DNA of 64,000 nucleotides from Arcicella lustrica (GCF_034930985.1 NZ_JAYGIM010000004.1:226143-290142); one strand, 5' to 3'. Shown: positions 14,637 through 24,664, numbered from the stretch's first letter. Notes: generated by a model not told the origin, from the sequence alone. Numbers and translations are program-made.

Positions 14637-17435
14637 GTTTTCAATGGCTTTATTTTTGAAATCAAATAACAATTTACCTTTTATTGGCGTATAATTCAGC
14701 ATCATATTTTTCTGACTTTGTGGGCCGTATAGATTTGCTGGATTAAATTTTGCACCAATCGGACTGATGGCATTCAAGAAACCAATGTTTCCAGTCGGGA
14801 ATGGCGGACTGGTATTATCGTTCGTCGCACCTTTAGGCTTTTGTGGTTGAAGCATTTGCAAGAACATATTTTCGTCTTCTGCATATACCGTAAACGCACT
14901 TTCTTTGGTTTCAATCACTACCCATTTCAAATCTGAATGGTAACCTTTGAATTCTGGATATTGAAAATCTTCGCCCGTGATGGCATCATTATAATCTTTA
15001 TGCCAAACGCCGTATTGCAAACCTTTCATGCGGTTTTTCCATACTCTGTAAGGACCACGTCCCAGCCATTTCATGCCCGTAATCTCTTTTTCTGGATAAT
15101 TGAAAGTAATTCCCATAAAATCTGCATCGCCTTTTTGTGAATATTGATACGACATTTCAACAGGCTGATTTGTCACAAATTTCCACCAAACATTAAAATA
15201 TCCGCCATCACCACCATAACTAACAGATACTTCATAGCCATTTGTGGTAGCATAATGTTTAAAGGATTTTAAGGAAAGATTAACGCCCGCCAAACTTGGA
15301 CCATTCGATAAGGAAATATCCGATTTTGAATTATTTACTTTGGTTAAACAACCTGTGTTTTTATCAAAAATATAAGTAACATTATCGGCTTTAATCGTCA
15401 GGAAATTACTTTCTTCGTTGGCTTCAACTTTTGTATTAACACCTTTTGAAACAATTACTTTCGTAGTACTTTCTTCTTTTTCAGGAATCACCCAAGACCA
15501 AGTAAAAAGCTCTTTTCCATTTGGGTCAATTGCTTTTAAATAAAGTGCTTCACTATCTGTCCAATTGTTGGGTAAATTCAATTTTAAATAACCCGTTTCG
15601 CCAGCAGGAATGGAAGTAAAACTTGGTTTACCAGTTTGGTTAATAATTGTTGCTAAAGATTTATCGCTTGGTTTTGGGAAAGAAACCAATTGCCATTCAA
15701 AAGTACATTGATTTAAATCGGTGAAAGAATAATGATTTTCTACAGGCAATTTTCCATCAAAAGTACGTGGCAAGTATTTTTTAGTGATTCTTACTGGCGA
15801 CCAGATTTCTTTTATCGCATAAAAACTGGCTTCTTTTTCACGATGAGGTCCTAAAATTCCATCAGGAGCATTGTTACCAAAACCATCCAAAATACCATTT
15901 TTATCCGTTCTCACTACGGCTTCATCCACAAACGACCATAAAAAACCACCAGAACAATGCGGATGGTTGAGCATCAAATCCCAAAAATCTTCTAAGCCTG
16001 CCCCGTGTCCACCATCATACAAACCGTGCATAAATTCGGTTGGCATCATGATGTCTTTATCGTACAAAACAGCATTCGCCAAATAATTATAAGTAATATA
16101 ATGCTTGGAATCAAAGCCATTGAAACGCTCCCAAGGGTGAAACACAGGACGTTTTTGTGGGTCGTACAACTCAAAATCTTTGTCTAAATCTCTGTTCCAA
16201 CCGCCTTCGTTACCATTGTCCCAAAACAAAATAGCAGGATGATTTACATCTCGAATCACTACTTCTTTCACTAATTTTCTACCCGGAATGGTATCGTACT
16301 TATTTTGCCAGCCCGTTAGCTCGTCCATTACATACAAACCCAAAGAGTCACAAACATCCAAAAAGTGAATATCAGGCGGATAATGCGACATCCTTACGGC
16401 ATTCATATTCATTTCTTGCATCAATTTCACATCTTTGATGCTTAATTCTTTACTGGTAGTTCTGCCTGTTTCAGGATTAAAAGAATGGCGGTTTGAACCT
16501 CGAAGCATTACTTTTACCCCATTCACATAAATACCATCTCGCTTTCTGACTTCAATACTTCTGAAACCAAAACGTTGGGTACGGCTGTGAATAATTCCTT
16601 TTTCATCTTTCAGTGAAATCTTTGCTTGATACAAATTAGGCGTTTCAGCATTCCACAATTTTACTTGTTGAAAAGCTTGTTTCAAGACAGTTTTTGTTTC
16701 TGAAGGATTGATTTTTGAAGAGAATAAAGTACCCACATTTTGCCCTGATAAAGTTTGTACTTGTACGTCAATACTTTGATTGACATTGGTTTTTGAAGTA
16801 AAAACATCTACAGAAAAATTACCATCAGCTTTTGCATCAATCGCCAAACGTTCGATAAAACTTTGCGGAACAACTTCTAAATAAACTGGTCGATAAATTC
16901 CACCAAAAGCCCAAAAATCACCGTGACGTTCAGCAACATCAATAGATTTATTGGCTGAGGCTTTATTTACTTTTACTTCTAATAGATTTTTACCTGTTTT
17001 CAATAAAGACGTAACTTCATATTGAAACTGATAAAAACCTCCTTGATGCACATCTCCAGCTAATTTTCCATTGATTTTCACTTCGGTATCCGTCATCGAA
17101 CCTTCAAAAACGATGAATACTCTTTGGCTTTTCCATGTTTTCGGAACATCAAAAGTATGTTTGTACAATCCTTGTTCGTCGGCTTTGGTTTCTTCTTTTC
17201 GGTTTTCTGTACCATAACTGTACTTACCAAAGCCTTGTAATTCCCAGTTAGAAGGCACTGCGATTTTTGTCCATTTGCCACTGTTCATTCCTTTGTTACA
17301 AAAGAAATCCCATTGAACGGTGTGGTCTTTGTCAGTTCCTGAAAGATAAATTTTCTGACTTTCTTGAGCGAAAACATTGATTGAGAGTAAAAGCAGAATG
17401 GCCCAGAAAGCATAAATCGTTTTGTTTTTTTTCAT
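14634..17435 (-). CDS. exported GH2 glycoside hydrolase (beta-galactosidase-like)
   Basis: After a signal peptide (about 25 residues) comes the GH2 order: sugar-binding jelly roll (60-190), immunoglobulin-like domain (195-295) and TIM barrel from about 300. The barrel carries RGSNRHSFNPETGR and the acid/base Glu in WDNGNEGG, about residue 410. The likely nucleophile Glu is in PTEFMHGLYDGG, about residue 467. A C-terminal beta-galactosidase small-chain-like domain follows. I use the ATG at 17435, with an alternative two codons earlier at 17441. It likely removes terminal beta-galactose from side chains in the periplasm, which would suit galactosylated xyloglucan. The sugar is inferred from the family. 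Confidence 0.87.
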   Translation of the reverse strand: MKKNKTIYAFWAILLLLSINVFAQESQKIYLSGTDKDHTVQWDFFCNKGMNSGKWTKIAVPSNWELQGFGKYSYGTENRKEETKADEQGLYKHTFDVPKTWKSQRVFIVFEGSMTDTEVKINGKLAGDVHQGGFYQFQYEVTSLLKTGKNLLEVKVNKASANKSIDVAERHGDFWAFGGIYRPVYLEVVPQSFIERLAIDAKADGNFSVDVFTSKTNVNQSIDVQVQTLSGQNVGTLFSSKINPSETKTVLKQAFQQVKLWNAETPNLYQAKISLKDEKGIIHSRTQRFGFRSIEVRKRDGIYVNGVKVMLRGSNRHSFNPETGRTTSKELSIKDVKLMQEMNMNAVRMSHYPPDIHFLDVCDSLGLYVMDELTGWQNKYDTIPGRKLVKEVVIRDVNHPAILFWDNGNEGGWNRDLDKDFELYDPQKRPVFHPWERFNGFDSKHYITYNYLANAVLYDKDIMMPTEFMHGLYDGGHGAGLEDFWDLMLNHPHCSGGFLWSFVDEAVVRTDKNGILDGFGNNAPDGILGPHREKEASFYAIKEIWSPVRITKKYLPRTFDGKLPVENHYSFTDLNQCTFEWQLVSFPKPSDKSLATIINQTGKPSFTSIPAGETGYLKLNLPNNWTDSEALYLKAIDPNGKELFTWSWVIPEKEESTTKVIVSKGVNTKVEANEESNFLTIKADNVTYIFDKNTGCLTKVNNSKSDISLSNGPSLAGVNLSLKSFKHYATTNGYEVSVSYGGDGGYFNVWWKFVTNQPVEMSYQYSQKGDADFMGITFNYPEKEITGMKWLGRGPYRVWKNRMKGLQYGVWHKDYNDAITGEDFQYPEFKGYHSDLKWVVIETKESAFTVYAEDENMFLQMLQPQKPKGATNDNTSPPFPTGNIGFLNAISPIGAKFNPANLYGPQSQKNMMLNYTPIKGKLLFDFKNKAIEN

Positions 17436-17472
17436 ATTCATTCACAATAAGGTTTAATTTACGCTCTTATAA

Positions 17473-17550
17473 AATATTCGGTAAAATATTTCTGCATGAA
17501 ATTCCAAAAAACAAAGCAATATCCTGTATGTATTTACTTGCTAAAGGGCT
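17473..17550 (-). promoter_or_regulatory. conserved 5' element, copy A (before GH2)
   Basis: This 78-bp stretch upstream of the GH2 start closely resembles 19461-19536, upstream of the GH9 start. By eye roughly three quarters of positions match, including an ATTTCTGCATGAA block and AAAAAACAAAGNAAT. On the minus strand both copies contain TTNCTTTG followed by T-runs, close to the TAnnTTTG -7 box, so they may be duplicated internal promoters. Confidence 0.5.
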
Positions 17551-17672
17551 GATTTATTCTTGATTCACAATTGTTTGAGGAGAAATCAAAGGATTCGGAG
17601 CGTCGGGGAATGGAAAGTATTGTTTCTGTAGCAAAGCTTTTTAAGATAAGCTGTGCTACAGAAATGTTAATG

Positions 17673-19418
17673 TTACTTCTTAAGGAGTGCTTCAATCGCT
17701 GAAGCTAAATACGCCATTGGAGCATTCCAATTGATGGCAATCTCATTGGTTGAGTACGAACATTCCGCATCTAAATAACATTCATCGGCTACTTTGGTGG
17801 TATAGCCTTCACATTTATCTTGTTGCCCAGCGTTTGTTCCACCCGATAAAAAACCGGGTAAAGGCTCGACAATTCCGTCAGCAATTGCCAAACGATGATG
17901 CAAGTGCATAGGAGTTTTTGAACCAAAAGCGGTTAAAAAAGAATATCCTGTACCGTTTCTTCCTAAAATATAATCAAGGTTTGTTAAAGCTAAATCTAAG
18001 TACTTTTTATCTTTTGTGAGTTGATAAACCTGAATCATGGCAATGCCTTGGTTGGCGGCAACTGCCGTACTTCCCCATACAAAATCTTTAGCAGTTTTGC
18101 CCATCACAGTTTGAAATGAACGTTTTTCAATACCATTTGAAAGCGTATCTGCAAAAGCTATTAAATTACTTTTCAAGGTCGGAAAATCTTCTTTCGCCTT
18201 TCCAGTTAATTGATTATGAAATCTTGCTAAAGAGTAATAACCCAACAAACGAACTTGATTCCAAGAAGGTACAGACATTTTATTGACTGGCAAGAAATCA
18301 ATGCTTTGATAATACTTTTCGTCTTTAGTAGTAATGTATAATTCGGAAGCAGCCCAAATAAATTCATCCGTTACATTATTGTCGCCATAAGCACCAGTAG
18401 TAATTTTCGGTAAAAACTGTTCGTTCAGTTTATTCTGCTCGTATTTCAGGGTTGGGTTTTTACTTGCCCATTCCCAAGCACGAATAGATGCTGCCAAACA
18501 AGAATCTGCCAAAGTAGGAAATTCTTTAGGAAATTGTCTGAAAATACGAGCGGCTTGTGCCATTACTGCGGCAAAATCTAATGTTGCGGCAGTACTTTTC
18601 TGAACAACATATCGAGTTTTCTTGGCGTGGTTTGGCATCAACATACCATCAAAATTGGCATTTGTCAATTTATGATAAACACCACCGTCGCTATCTTGCA
18701 TGGTCAACATCCATTGCAAATTCCATAGAGCTTCATCCAATACATCAGGAACAGCATTATTACTTTCTGGAATATTCAGGTCTTGATGCTGAAAATAGTC
18801 TGGAAAATCTTCATACATTGAGAAAAGCGTTCCCATCGTTATGCCAGAATTTACGATATACTTGTTGTAATCTCCCGCATCGTACCAACCTTTTGGCGAT
18901 GAAATAACCTTTCCTGCGGGTCTTTTATCGGAAACTGCCGAAGCGTGAATCAATACTTTAGTATCAGGATGAGCGAATGGTCTTGCCCATTTTCCAGCAT
19001 ACTTTTCAGGAATTTTCGTAGATGCTCTTTGGAAATAAAAGGCTTTCAGGGAAGCTTTCGCTACATCATGGTGCACTTCATCTTTAATCTCAAATGGATA
19101 AGAAATACCCAACGTCGGTATTTCAATTACATATTTTCCGTCTTTTTGCAAGCTTGAAAAATCAGCAATTTGTGTTCTTTTTCCTGAGAACTCCGACTGA
19201 CGCTCATTACTTAATTTTCCTGTTAAAACAGTATTTTTCAAATCAGCAGTTTTGACCATAAAAGTCTCTGCATTAGCATTAACAATTACAGCCACTTTGG
19301 GCGAATTTGGATAAAAACCTACTTGATTGAGGCGAATGTTTTCAGATAATTGTTGCGAATAAACTGAACCAAACGGAATCGCTATTAAGGATAAAATGGA
19401 TAATAGTTTAATATTCAT
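17673..19418 (-). CDS. exported GH9 endoglucanase
   Basis: A signal peptide (1-21) is followed by the N-terminal Ig-like CelD_N domain (IRLNQVGFYPNSPKVAVI, about 28-115) and the (alpha/alpha)6 GH9 barrel. The catalytic base region is GWYDAGDYNKYIVNSG (Asp180, Asp183). Later motifs are HHRLAIADG and, at the C-terminal end, YSTNEIAINWNAPM with the acid Glu559. GH9 enzymes cut beta-1,4-glucan by inversion and many act on cellulose, mixed-linkage glucan or xyloglucan. Its place between GH44 and GH2 in the PUL fits backbone cutting. Confidence 0.93.
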   Translation of the reverse strand: MNIKLLSILSLIAIPFGSVYSQQLSENIRLNQVGFYPNSPKVAVIVNANAETFMVKTADLKNTVLTGKLSNERQSEFSGKRTQIADFSSLQKDGKYVIEIPTLGISYPFEIKDEVHHDVAKASLKAFYFQRASTKIPEKYAGKWARPFAHPDTKVLIHASAVSDKRPAGKVISSPKGWYDAGDYNKYIVNSGITMGTLFSMYEDFPDYFQHQDLNIPESNNAVPDVLDEALWNLQWMLTMQDSDGGVYHKLTNANFDGMLMPNHAKKTRYVVQKSTAATLDFAAVMAQAARIFRQFPKEFPTLADSCLAASIRAWEWASKNPTLKYEQNKLNEQFLPKITTGAYGDNNVTDEFIWAASELYITTKDEKYYQSIDFLPVNKMSVPSWNQVRLLGYYSLARFHNQLTGKAKEDFPTLKSNLIAFADTLSNGIEKRSFQTVMGKTAKDFVWGSTAVAANQGIAMIQVYQLTKDKKYLDLALTNLDYILGRNGTGYSFLTAFGSKTPMHLHHRLAIADGIVEPLPGFLSGGTNAGQQDKCEGYTTKVADECYLDAECSYSTNEIAINWNAPMAYLASAIEALLKK

Positions 19419-19460
19419 TGGATAATTTTATAAATGGTTTGTTGTGATTCAAATCGTAGC

Positions 19461-19536
19461 AATATCTGTAAAAATATTCCTGCATGAATTGCTAAAAAAC
19501 AAAGTAATTCCTTGTGTATTTATTTGTCATAGGGCT
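19461..19536 (-). promoter_or_regulatory. conserved 5' element, copy B (before GH9)
   Basis: This is the second copy of the 76-78 bp element at 17473-17550, located just upstream of the GH9 gene. Its far end overlaps the last codons of the GH44 gene (the stop is at 19527-19529). A downstream gene-end fragment in copy A suggests a duplication that carried gene and promoter together. Confidence 0.5.
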
Positions 19537-21395
19537 ACAATTTTCTTCACTATCAATGCTTTTTCACTAGATAGTTTTAAGAAATAAGTACCTGATTTTA
19601 CTTTTTGATTTACGCTAATCACAGTCTCGCCGTTCGGTATAAATTGAGTATAAATTTGCTTTCCAGTTTCGTCGATGAGTTCGATTTGTTTGAATTTCTC
19701 AACACCTGTATCAACCGTAAATTCATTTGTAAATGGATTAGGGAAAACTTTAATGATACTTTCTGGTTCTGTTGAAGTACCCAACACAGCAGCGTATTGT
19801 CCTAATTTTCCCGACAATGTTATTGAAGTAATAGACATCGCAGGAAGTGTCAACGAAATAGTATTGTTTTCTATACCCACATTACTTTTACTCAAGGCAT
19901 TTTGGGTATGCGATACAAATGTTTCGGTATTGGGCAATGATTTTAAAGCCAAAGCAGCGGCAGTTTTACCAGACAAAACGAAATTATCAAAACTCAAAGA
20001 AGTAGTTTTTGAACCGCTTGAAGAACGATTCACCAACACAACCGTTATAGAATCTTGGGTTGCGTTAATACTTGGATATGCCGATACAAGTGTTTCGTCT
20101 GAAGAAGTGCTTTTGATAGAAAACGACTGATTATAACGACTGAATAAATGTACCGTTTCCCACATTCCCACTGGCCAAGACCAAGGTGTGAATATTTCTA
20201 CTTCATTTTTCATAAACTCACCCAATGTAGAAGCATACCAAATAGCTATGGCGTTTGGGTCGGTGATATTAATACCCGATTCGGTAACGCCTAATTTTAC
20301 ACCATGATTTGTTCCTAAGTATTTATCTAACCATTCGTTTACTCTGCCAAAAATATACTCTTTATTTTGCGAATTATCGTAACCGCCATTGATAGTTTTC
20401 ACGCCGTTGGCTTCTGGATATACATAATTTCTGTCAAAGAAAACTCGGTGATATTGTAGTACTTCATCTACTTTGTTGCTTCCCGGATAGTAATGAATAT
20501 CCAACACATCCAATAATTTGACACCTGAACTTTTCTGCTCTTCGGCTACTCTTTTGATAAAATATTCTAACCAAGGATAGCTTTTCCCATTGACAGTAAT
20601 ACCATTTGGCCAATTGTACCATTGCCATTCGTTGGCTGTAACTGGTCCAACTAATTTGATATTGGGGAATTTTGCACGAGCTTTCTTAGCTACCTCAAAG
20701 TACTTTTGCATAAATTCTTCAGCTGAAATTTGTACTGGCATTACGTCGTCGTGTGTGCCATTCCAAATTTCTACTTCATTATCCATGTTCCAATACAATA
20801 ATTTATTTTTGTCTAATGCCAAATCCTTGAACCAGTGGTCTAATATTGCTACAGTAGAATCGGCAGACCAATCTTCTAAATATTGATTAATATTCCCTTC
20901 TACTTTTGCTTTTGTACCTGTAGGATTAAGGACACCACTGCCTGCTAAATTCTGATTGACGCCCTCCCACCATTGCGATTTGTTATAATCCCAATCAGGG
21001 AAATTGGCTTTGTTTGTTTTAGCTGCTTTTCCTAATAGTTGAAAAGCCCACATTCCTTGTGCTGTTGGTATGTAGGTTTTTAGGGCTTTCGCCGCCACAT
21101 CCCAATCATTGCCATAAACATTATTGTACCAGTCGGGATGCGAGGACAATTTCTTTCGCCAATTGTATTTTGTGCAATTATTCCCGCCACTTTCCCTAAA
21201 AAAAGTTATCCCTGCATCTTTTAGCATCGTCCAATTAATGTTCAAGACTTGCCCTGGGTCTGTTGAAAGGGAATTATTTCTACCATATAAATACGGAGAA
21301 ATAGCTTTTTTGTCGGCAGTAGCATCAATTTTAATAGATACTTGTGCTTGTATCGACAAACTCATAAAAATGAATATAAATAAAATGTATTTCAT
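19527..21395 (-). CDS. GH44 endoglucanase/xyloglucanase with type IX secretion tail
   Basis: A signal peptide (1-17) is followed by a GH44-type TIM barrel starting at ISPYLYGRNN. It includes FFRESGGNNCTKYNWR, the acid/base in WNMDNEVEIW (Glu207), a DIHYYPGS strand and the nucleophile in LGVTESG (Glu372). The C-terminal about 80 residues form a type A type IX secretion domain: VFPNPFTNEF, a hydrophobic beta strand, GTYFLKL and a lysine-rich end. The enzyme is therefore probably secreted or anchored at the cell surface, to start depolymerising beta-1,4-glucan or xyloglucan. It is the only PUL enzyme here with such a tail. Confidence 0.88.
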   Translation of the reverse strand: MKYILFIFIFMSLSIQAQVSIKIDATADKKAISPYLYGRNNSLSTDPGQVLNINWTMLKDAGITFFRESGGNNCTKYNWRKKLSSHPDWYNNVYGNDWDVAAKALKTYIPTAQGMWAFQLLGKAAKTNKANFPDWDYNKSQWWEGVNQNLAGSGVLNPTGTKAKVEGNINQYLEDWSADSTVAILDHWFKDLALDKNKLLYWNMDNEVEIWNGTHDDVMPVQISAEEFMQKYFEVAKKARAKFPNIKLVGPVTANEWQWYNWPNGITVNGKSYPWLEYFIKRVAEEQKSSGVKLLDVLDIHYYPGSNKVDEVLQYHRVFFDRNYVYPEANGVKTINGGYDNSQNKEYIFGRVNEWLDKYLGTNHGVKLGVTESGINITDPNAIAIWYASTLGEFMKNEVEIFTPWSWPVGMWETVHLFSRYNQSFSIKSTSSDETLVSAYPSINATQDSITVVLVNRSSSGSKTTSLSFDNFVLSGKTAAALALKSLPNTETFVSHTQNALSKSNVGIENNTISLTLPAMSITSITLSGKLGQYAAVLGTSTEPESIIKVFPNPFTNEFTVDTGVEKFKQIELIDETGKQIYTQFIPNGETVISVNQKVKSGTYFLKLSSEKALIVKKIVAL

Positions 21396-21441
21396 AAAAT
21401 TTATATTTTGAAGCTAAATTATTGATAAATAAAACCTTTCA

Positions 21442-23226
21442 CTACTTTTTATCAACCGTCATATAAACCGAACCATAAGCTGGTACAATTACTTTGATAC
21501 CTGTTCCAGTAAGTGCCGAACGTGCTTTTAAAGAACCATAATCCGTTGGTCCACCAGCAGCACCTTTCGGGCCATTTCCGTTCACTAATACTTTTCTTGA
21601 AAATTCGCCATTGTCGTTACTTCCTTCCAAACTATACCAGTAATAGCGGTTGCCCATCAAAAAGTTTTTAGTTTTTACTTCAACCGTTTGCGGAACACTT
21701 GAAGTATTCAGTAAAGTAACATTTACCTGACCTGAGCTATAAGTTGAAGCGTAGGTTTTGATGGCTGTGGCACCATTTCCTGTTACGGCTGAAGAAACCA
21801 ATCTATCGCCAATCATTTTTTGGAAATAATACATATAATAAAACGAAGGACGGGGATTCCAGCGTGGGTCGTCGGCACTGCCACCATCGCTAAAAAGTCC
21901 GTGGTCATTACCATTTTCCCAACCGTTGAGCAAGTCCCAACGAGCGGCCAAACCATATTTATTTTTAATAGCTTCTCCTTGAACAATGACAGCAAAAAGT
22001 CCACTTATATTCGATACTTGTTGTTTTAAATCCAACGCCCACATATTCCATTCTGTAAAGGCAATTGGTTTTACTTCTCCCCCATTTTTAGTAATTTCAT
22101 TCGTAACAAAACTCATCATCACAGCAGGAATATTCAGGGCTGAACTTAATATAGTAGCCGCATTAGATTTTTGTCCGAAAGGAGTAATATAATTATGAAC
22201 AATATAAAAATCAGCTTTATTATTGATTTCAGGAATCAGCATAGCATTCCAAGTTTTAGTCGTATTATTTTGCCAAGACTCAGTGACAGATTCTTGCATC
22301 ACAGCTCCAATTTTAATTTTCGCACCAATTTCAGCCGCTGCTTTTCGCATAGAATCAGCATATACTTTGAAGTGCTGTGCGTATAATTTCCCTGTTAAAA
22401 ATTCAGGTTGTCCGTCTTTATTTTTACTTACATCAATTCTATAGCCAGCTTCCCAATCAGCATAATTTTCGTTACCAATTTCCCAATATTGTGTTCTTCC
22501 ATTATCAAAACGTACCCATTCCGCAGCTAAATGTGCCGCAGTTGCTACAGGATTTGCACTTGTACCGTAACGAGCAAAACCGTAATTAATCGTAATAATT
22601 CCCTTGTTGTTACTCTGTTTCAGCAAATCATAATAATTACTCAGAGAACCTCGCCAATTATCTTTTGTTTGTCCATAGAAAAAGAAAGCATCTACCAAAG
22701 CACCATCTTTATTCATGTGTTTGTCTGGTACTCCCCAATCTTTCATGTATTGGGCGGCTGGTGTTTGTCTGCTATTATTATTAGGGTCTTGAACGGGCGA
22801 GGCATTCCAAAAGTAGCCATCACTTCCACTGCCCGCAGGCCAACGAATAATGTTAGGTTTGAGGTTAGTAATATCTGTAACAAAACTAGGTTGATCAACC
22901 AAAGTACCCATCCAAGTATTGGCATTATGACCAAAGATTTGTTGAGGTATTTTAGCAATAATATCCGAAGCATCAACCGTTACTGTCGTCAAGGCTTGCG
23001 TTGGTGCAGCAAAATCGGTATAGGCAGGAGCTATGTAATTTTTAGCTTGCCAATCGTCTAAGAAAAAACCAACTGTATTGGCAATTTTAGGCTCAACAGG
23101 AGGAATAATGGTAACTGTTGTAGTGTCTTTAGGAACAGTAATGATATTTTCTTCTACCGTTTTTGAGCAGGAAGAACCCAAAAGAATTGATAGTCCAAAA
23201 CATAGTATTGGATTAAAGCATTTCAT
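21442..23226 (-). CDS. lipoprotein glycoside hydrolase of clan GH-A (alpha-L-arabinofuranosidase-like)
   Basis: A lipoprotein signal ends at Cys20 (LLGSSC), followed by a short Thr/Pro-rich linker. The TIM barrel opens with IFGHNANTWMG and IIRWPAGSGSDGYFW, as in GH51-type arabinofuranosidases. The acid/base is Glu253 in WEIGNENYADW and the nucleophile is Glu392 in AFTEWNMW. A C-terminal beta-sandwich (from about 500) follows. It probably sits in the outer membrane and removes arabinose-type side chains. The exact GH family is uncertain because clan GH-A families share these motifs. Confidence 0.75.
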   Translation of the reverse strand: MKCFNPILCFGLSILLGSSCSKTVEENIITVPKDTTTVTIIPPVEPKIANTVGFFLDDWQAKNYIAPAYTDFAAPTQALTTVTVDASDIIAKIPQQIFGHNANTWMGTLVDQPSFVTDITNLKPNIIRWPAGSGSDGYFWNASPVQDPNNNSRQTPAAQYMKDWGVPDKHMNKDGALVDAFFFYGQTKDNWRGSLSNYYDLLKQSNNKGIITINYGFARYGTSANPVATAAHLAAEWVRFDNGRTQYWEIGNENYADWEAGYRIDVSKNKDGQPEFLTGKLYAQHFKVYADSMRKAAAEIGAKIKIGAVMQESVTESWQNNTTKTWNAMLIPEINNKADFYIVHNYITPFGQKSNAATILSSALNIPAVMMSFVTNEITKNGGEVKPIAFTEWNMWALDLKQQVSNISGLFAVIVQGEAIKNKYGLAARWDLLNGWENGNDHGLFSDGGSADDPRWNPRPSFYYMYYFQKMIGDRLVSSAVTGNGATAIKTYASTYSSGQVNVTLLNTSSVPQTVEVKTKNFLMGNRYYWYSLEGSNDNGEFSRKVLVNGNGPKGAAGGPTDYGSLKARSALTGTGIKVIVPAYGSVYMTVDKK

Positions 23227-23278
23227 AATTATGTCAGTAAAGTTGGATGAATTATCGAAAAAGTAAGGATGTTTGAAA

Positions 23279-23311
23279 AAAAATCCTTCTATAGCAACTA
23301 GAAGGATTTTT
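23279..23311 (-). terminator. intra-operon terminator after SusC-SusD-SGBP
   Basis: A 13-bp perfect stem (AAAAATCCTTCTA / TAGAAGGATTTTT, 7-base loop) lies 22 bp after the stop of the glycan-binding protein. On the minus strand it is followed by T-rich sequence. It would reduce transcription into the four downstream hydrolase genes and favour binding proteins over enzymes. Confidence 0.8.
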
Positions 23312-23332
23312 TCTTTTTGAGAGTGAAGTGAA

Positions 23333-24598
23333 TTATTTATTCGTTGTTCTTACGATACGAAGGTTATCAACAGCCATTGCTATTTTATCAATATCGCTAT
23401 TTTGTGGTGTTGTATTATCGAAGAAGAAAACAAATTCAGCTCCGCCATTATTTCCATCAGCCCCCAAAATATCACTGATTGAAGTTGCTGAAGTACCAGT
23501 ACCATCGGAGGTTCTGAAATCCGTTAACGGAATCGTTTGTGTTAGCCAACCTTGTGTAGAGAATGCTTTTCCAGCGGCTCTCCAAGGTTCATAACGAGCA
23601 GCGTAGTTTTTGCCATTAGCTTTAATCAAAAATGCCCCTGATGCCCAAGCTTGCTTCACATTAATTTCAAATTTCAATGAAAAATGTTCTACTCTATTCG
23701 TTAAACTATCTTTGCTCATTAATGGATTTCTCAAATCTGTTGTTAGCCACAAAGCTCTTCCATCTGCATTCCACCAAGCATTATCTCCTGCTTTTGTTAC
23801 TGTATTTTTTTCAAAATAAGCATAAGAACCATGCGCACCCGGATAGTCTGTAGTGCTGTTTTTTACAAAAATATTCCACATCCAATTTGCCCATTGTTTA
23901 TCATCAAAATTAGCAAATACGCTTGCTCCTGAATTCAAATTAAAAGGTGCTACTGTTTTCGAAATACCATACTTCGTTACTACTTGAAGTGCTCCAGAAA
24001 GGGTTAAATTAGCAGGAACTTTTACTTCTATTTTATCTCCTTCTTTCGTTGCTTTAAAGTCTGTTACTTCAATATTTCCCGGAAAAACCACCTTTTGAAC
24101 TAAAAGAAAATTAGCTCCATGTATTGTAATTGTTGCTCCCGGAAGTGCATTTTCATTATCTATCCAATAAATATTAGGCGGTGGTGGCAATAATAAGAAG
24201 TCATAAGATACTTCTCCATGACTAGTTACAATTCTAAGTTTATTAGAAACCGTTGCCATCGTTGCTTCAGTTGGGGCTTCTTTGGGAAGTCTAATAATTA
24301 AGTGTGTGTTAGTGTTATAATTGGTATTGAATGAAGCTTCATAATCGTTAAAATATACTTTGATGATGCCTCCTAGATTTTCACCATTAATCACCAACAG
24401 TTTATCATCTGGAATGGTTGATACAAATGTGCTGTCTTTATGCCTTGAAATAGTATCCAGAAGATAGACTTTCTTGATAACAGGCGTTCCTGTAGAGATA
24501 GGCTCTAATTCGGAATCCTGACAAGAAGATAAAATAGCAAGCGAGACGATGAATAGTAATCCCAGCTTACCAAATATATGATTCATTGATTTTTTCAT
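23333..24598 (-). CDS. surface glycan-binding lipoprotein with IPT/TIG domains (SGBP)
   Basis: The lipoprotein signal ends at Cys26 (ILSSC). Two IPT/TIG-like Ig domains follow (LLVINGENLGGIIKVYFNDYEA, then WIDNENALPGATITIHGANF). A C-terminal beta-sandwich of about 190 residues with aromatic-rich segments (WANWMWNIF, NAWWNADGRALW, YEPWRAAGKAF) probably forms the glycan-binding face. It follows SusD directly, the usual place of a SusE/F or SGBP-B protein. Its role is to hold the polysaccharide at the cell surface for SusCD. Confidence 0.85.
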   Translation of the reverse strand: MKKSMNHIFGKLGLLFIVSLAILSSCQDSELEPISTGTPVIKKVYLLDTISRHKDSTFVSTIPDDKLLVINGENLGGIIKVYFNDYEASFNTNYNTNTHLIIRLPKEAPTEATMATVSNKLRIVTSHGEVSYDFLLLPPPPNIYWIDNENALPGATITIHGANFLLVQKVVFPGNIEVTDFKATKEGDKIEVKVPANLTLSGALQVVTKYGISKTVAPFNLNSGASVFANFDDKQWANWMWNIFVKNSTTDYPGAHGSYAYFEKNTVTKAGDNAWWNADGRALWLTTDLRNPLMSKDSLTNRVEHFSLKFEINVKQAWASGAFLIKANGKNYAARYEPWRAAGKAFSTQGWLTQTIPLTDFRTSDGTGTSATSISDILGADGNNGGAEFVFFFDNTTPQNSDIDKIAMAVDNLRIVRTTNK

Positions 24599-24617
24599 TT
24601 TCTATGAGAATTTATCA

Positions 24618-24638
24618 AAGGAGAGGAATCCTCTCCTT
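24618..24638 (-). promoter_or_regulatory. hairpin just upstream of the glycan-binding gene start
   Basis: A perfect 9-bp palindrome (AAGGAGAGG-AAT-CCTCTCCTT) lies in the 66-bp gap between SusD and the SGBP gene, ending 19 nt before the SGBP ATG. There is no T-run, so it is more likely an mRNA processing or stability hairpin than a terminator. Confidence 0.5.
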
Positions 24639-24664
24639 CCAAATTTTACAATTGATACTTGAAA

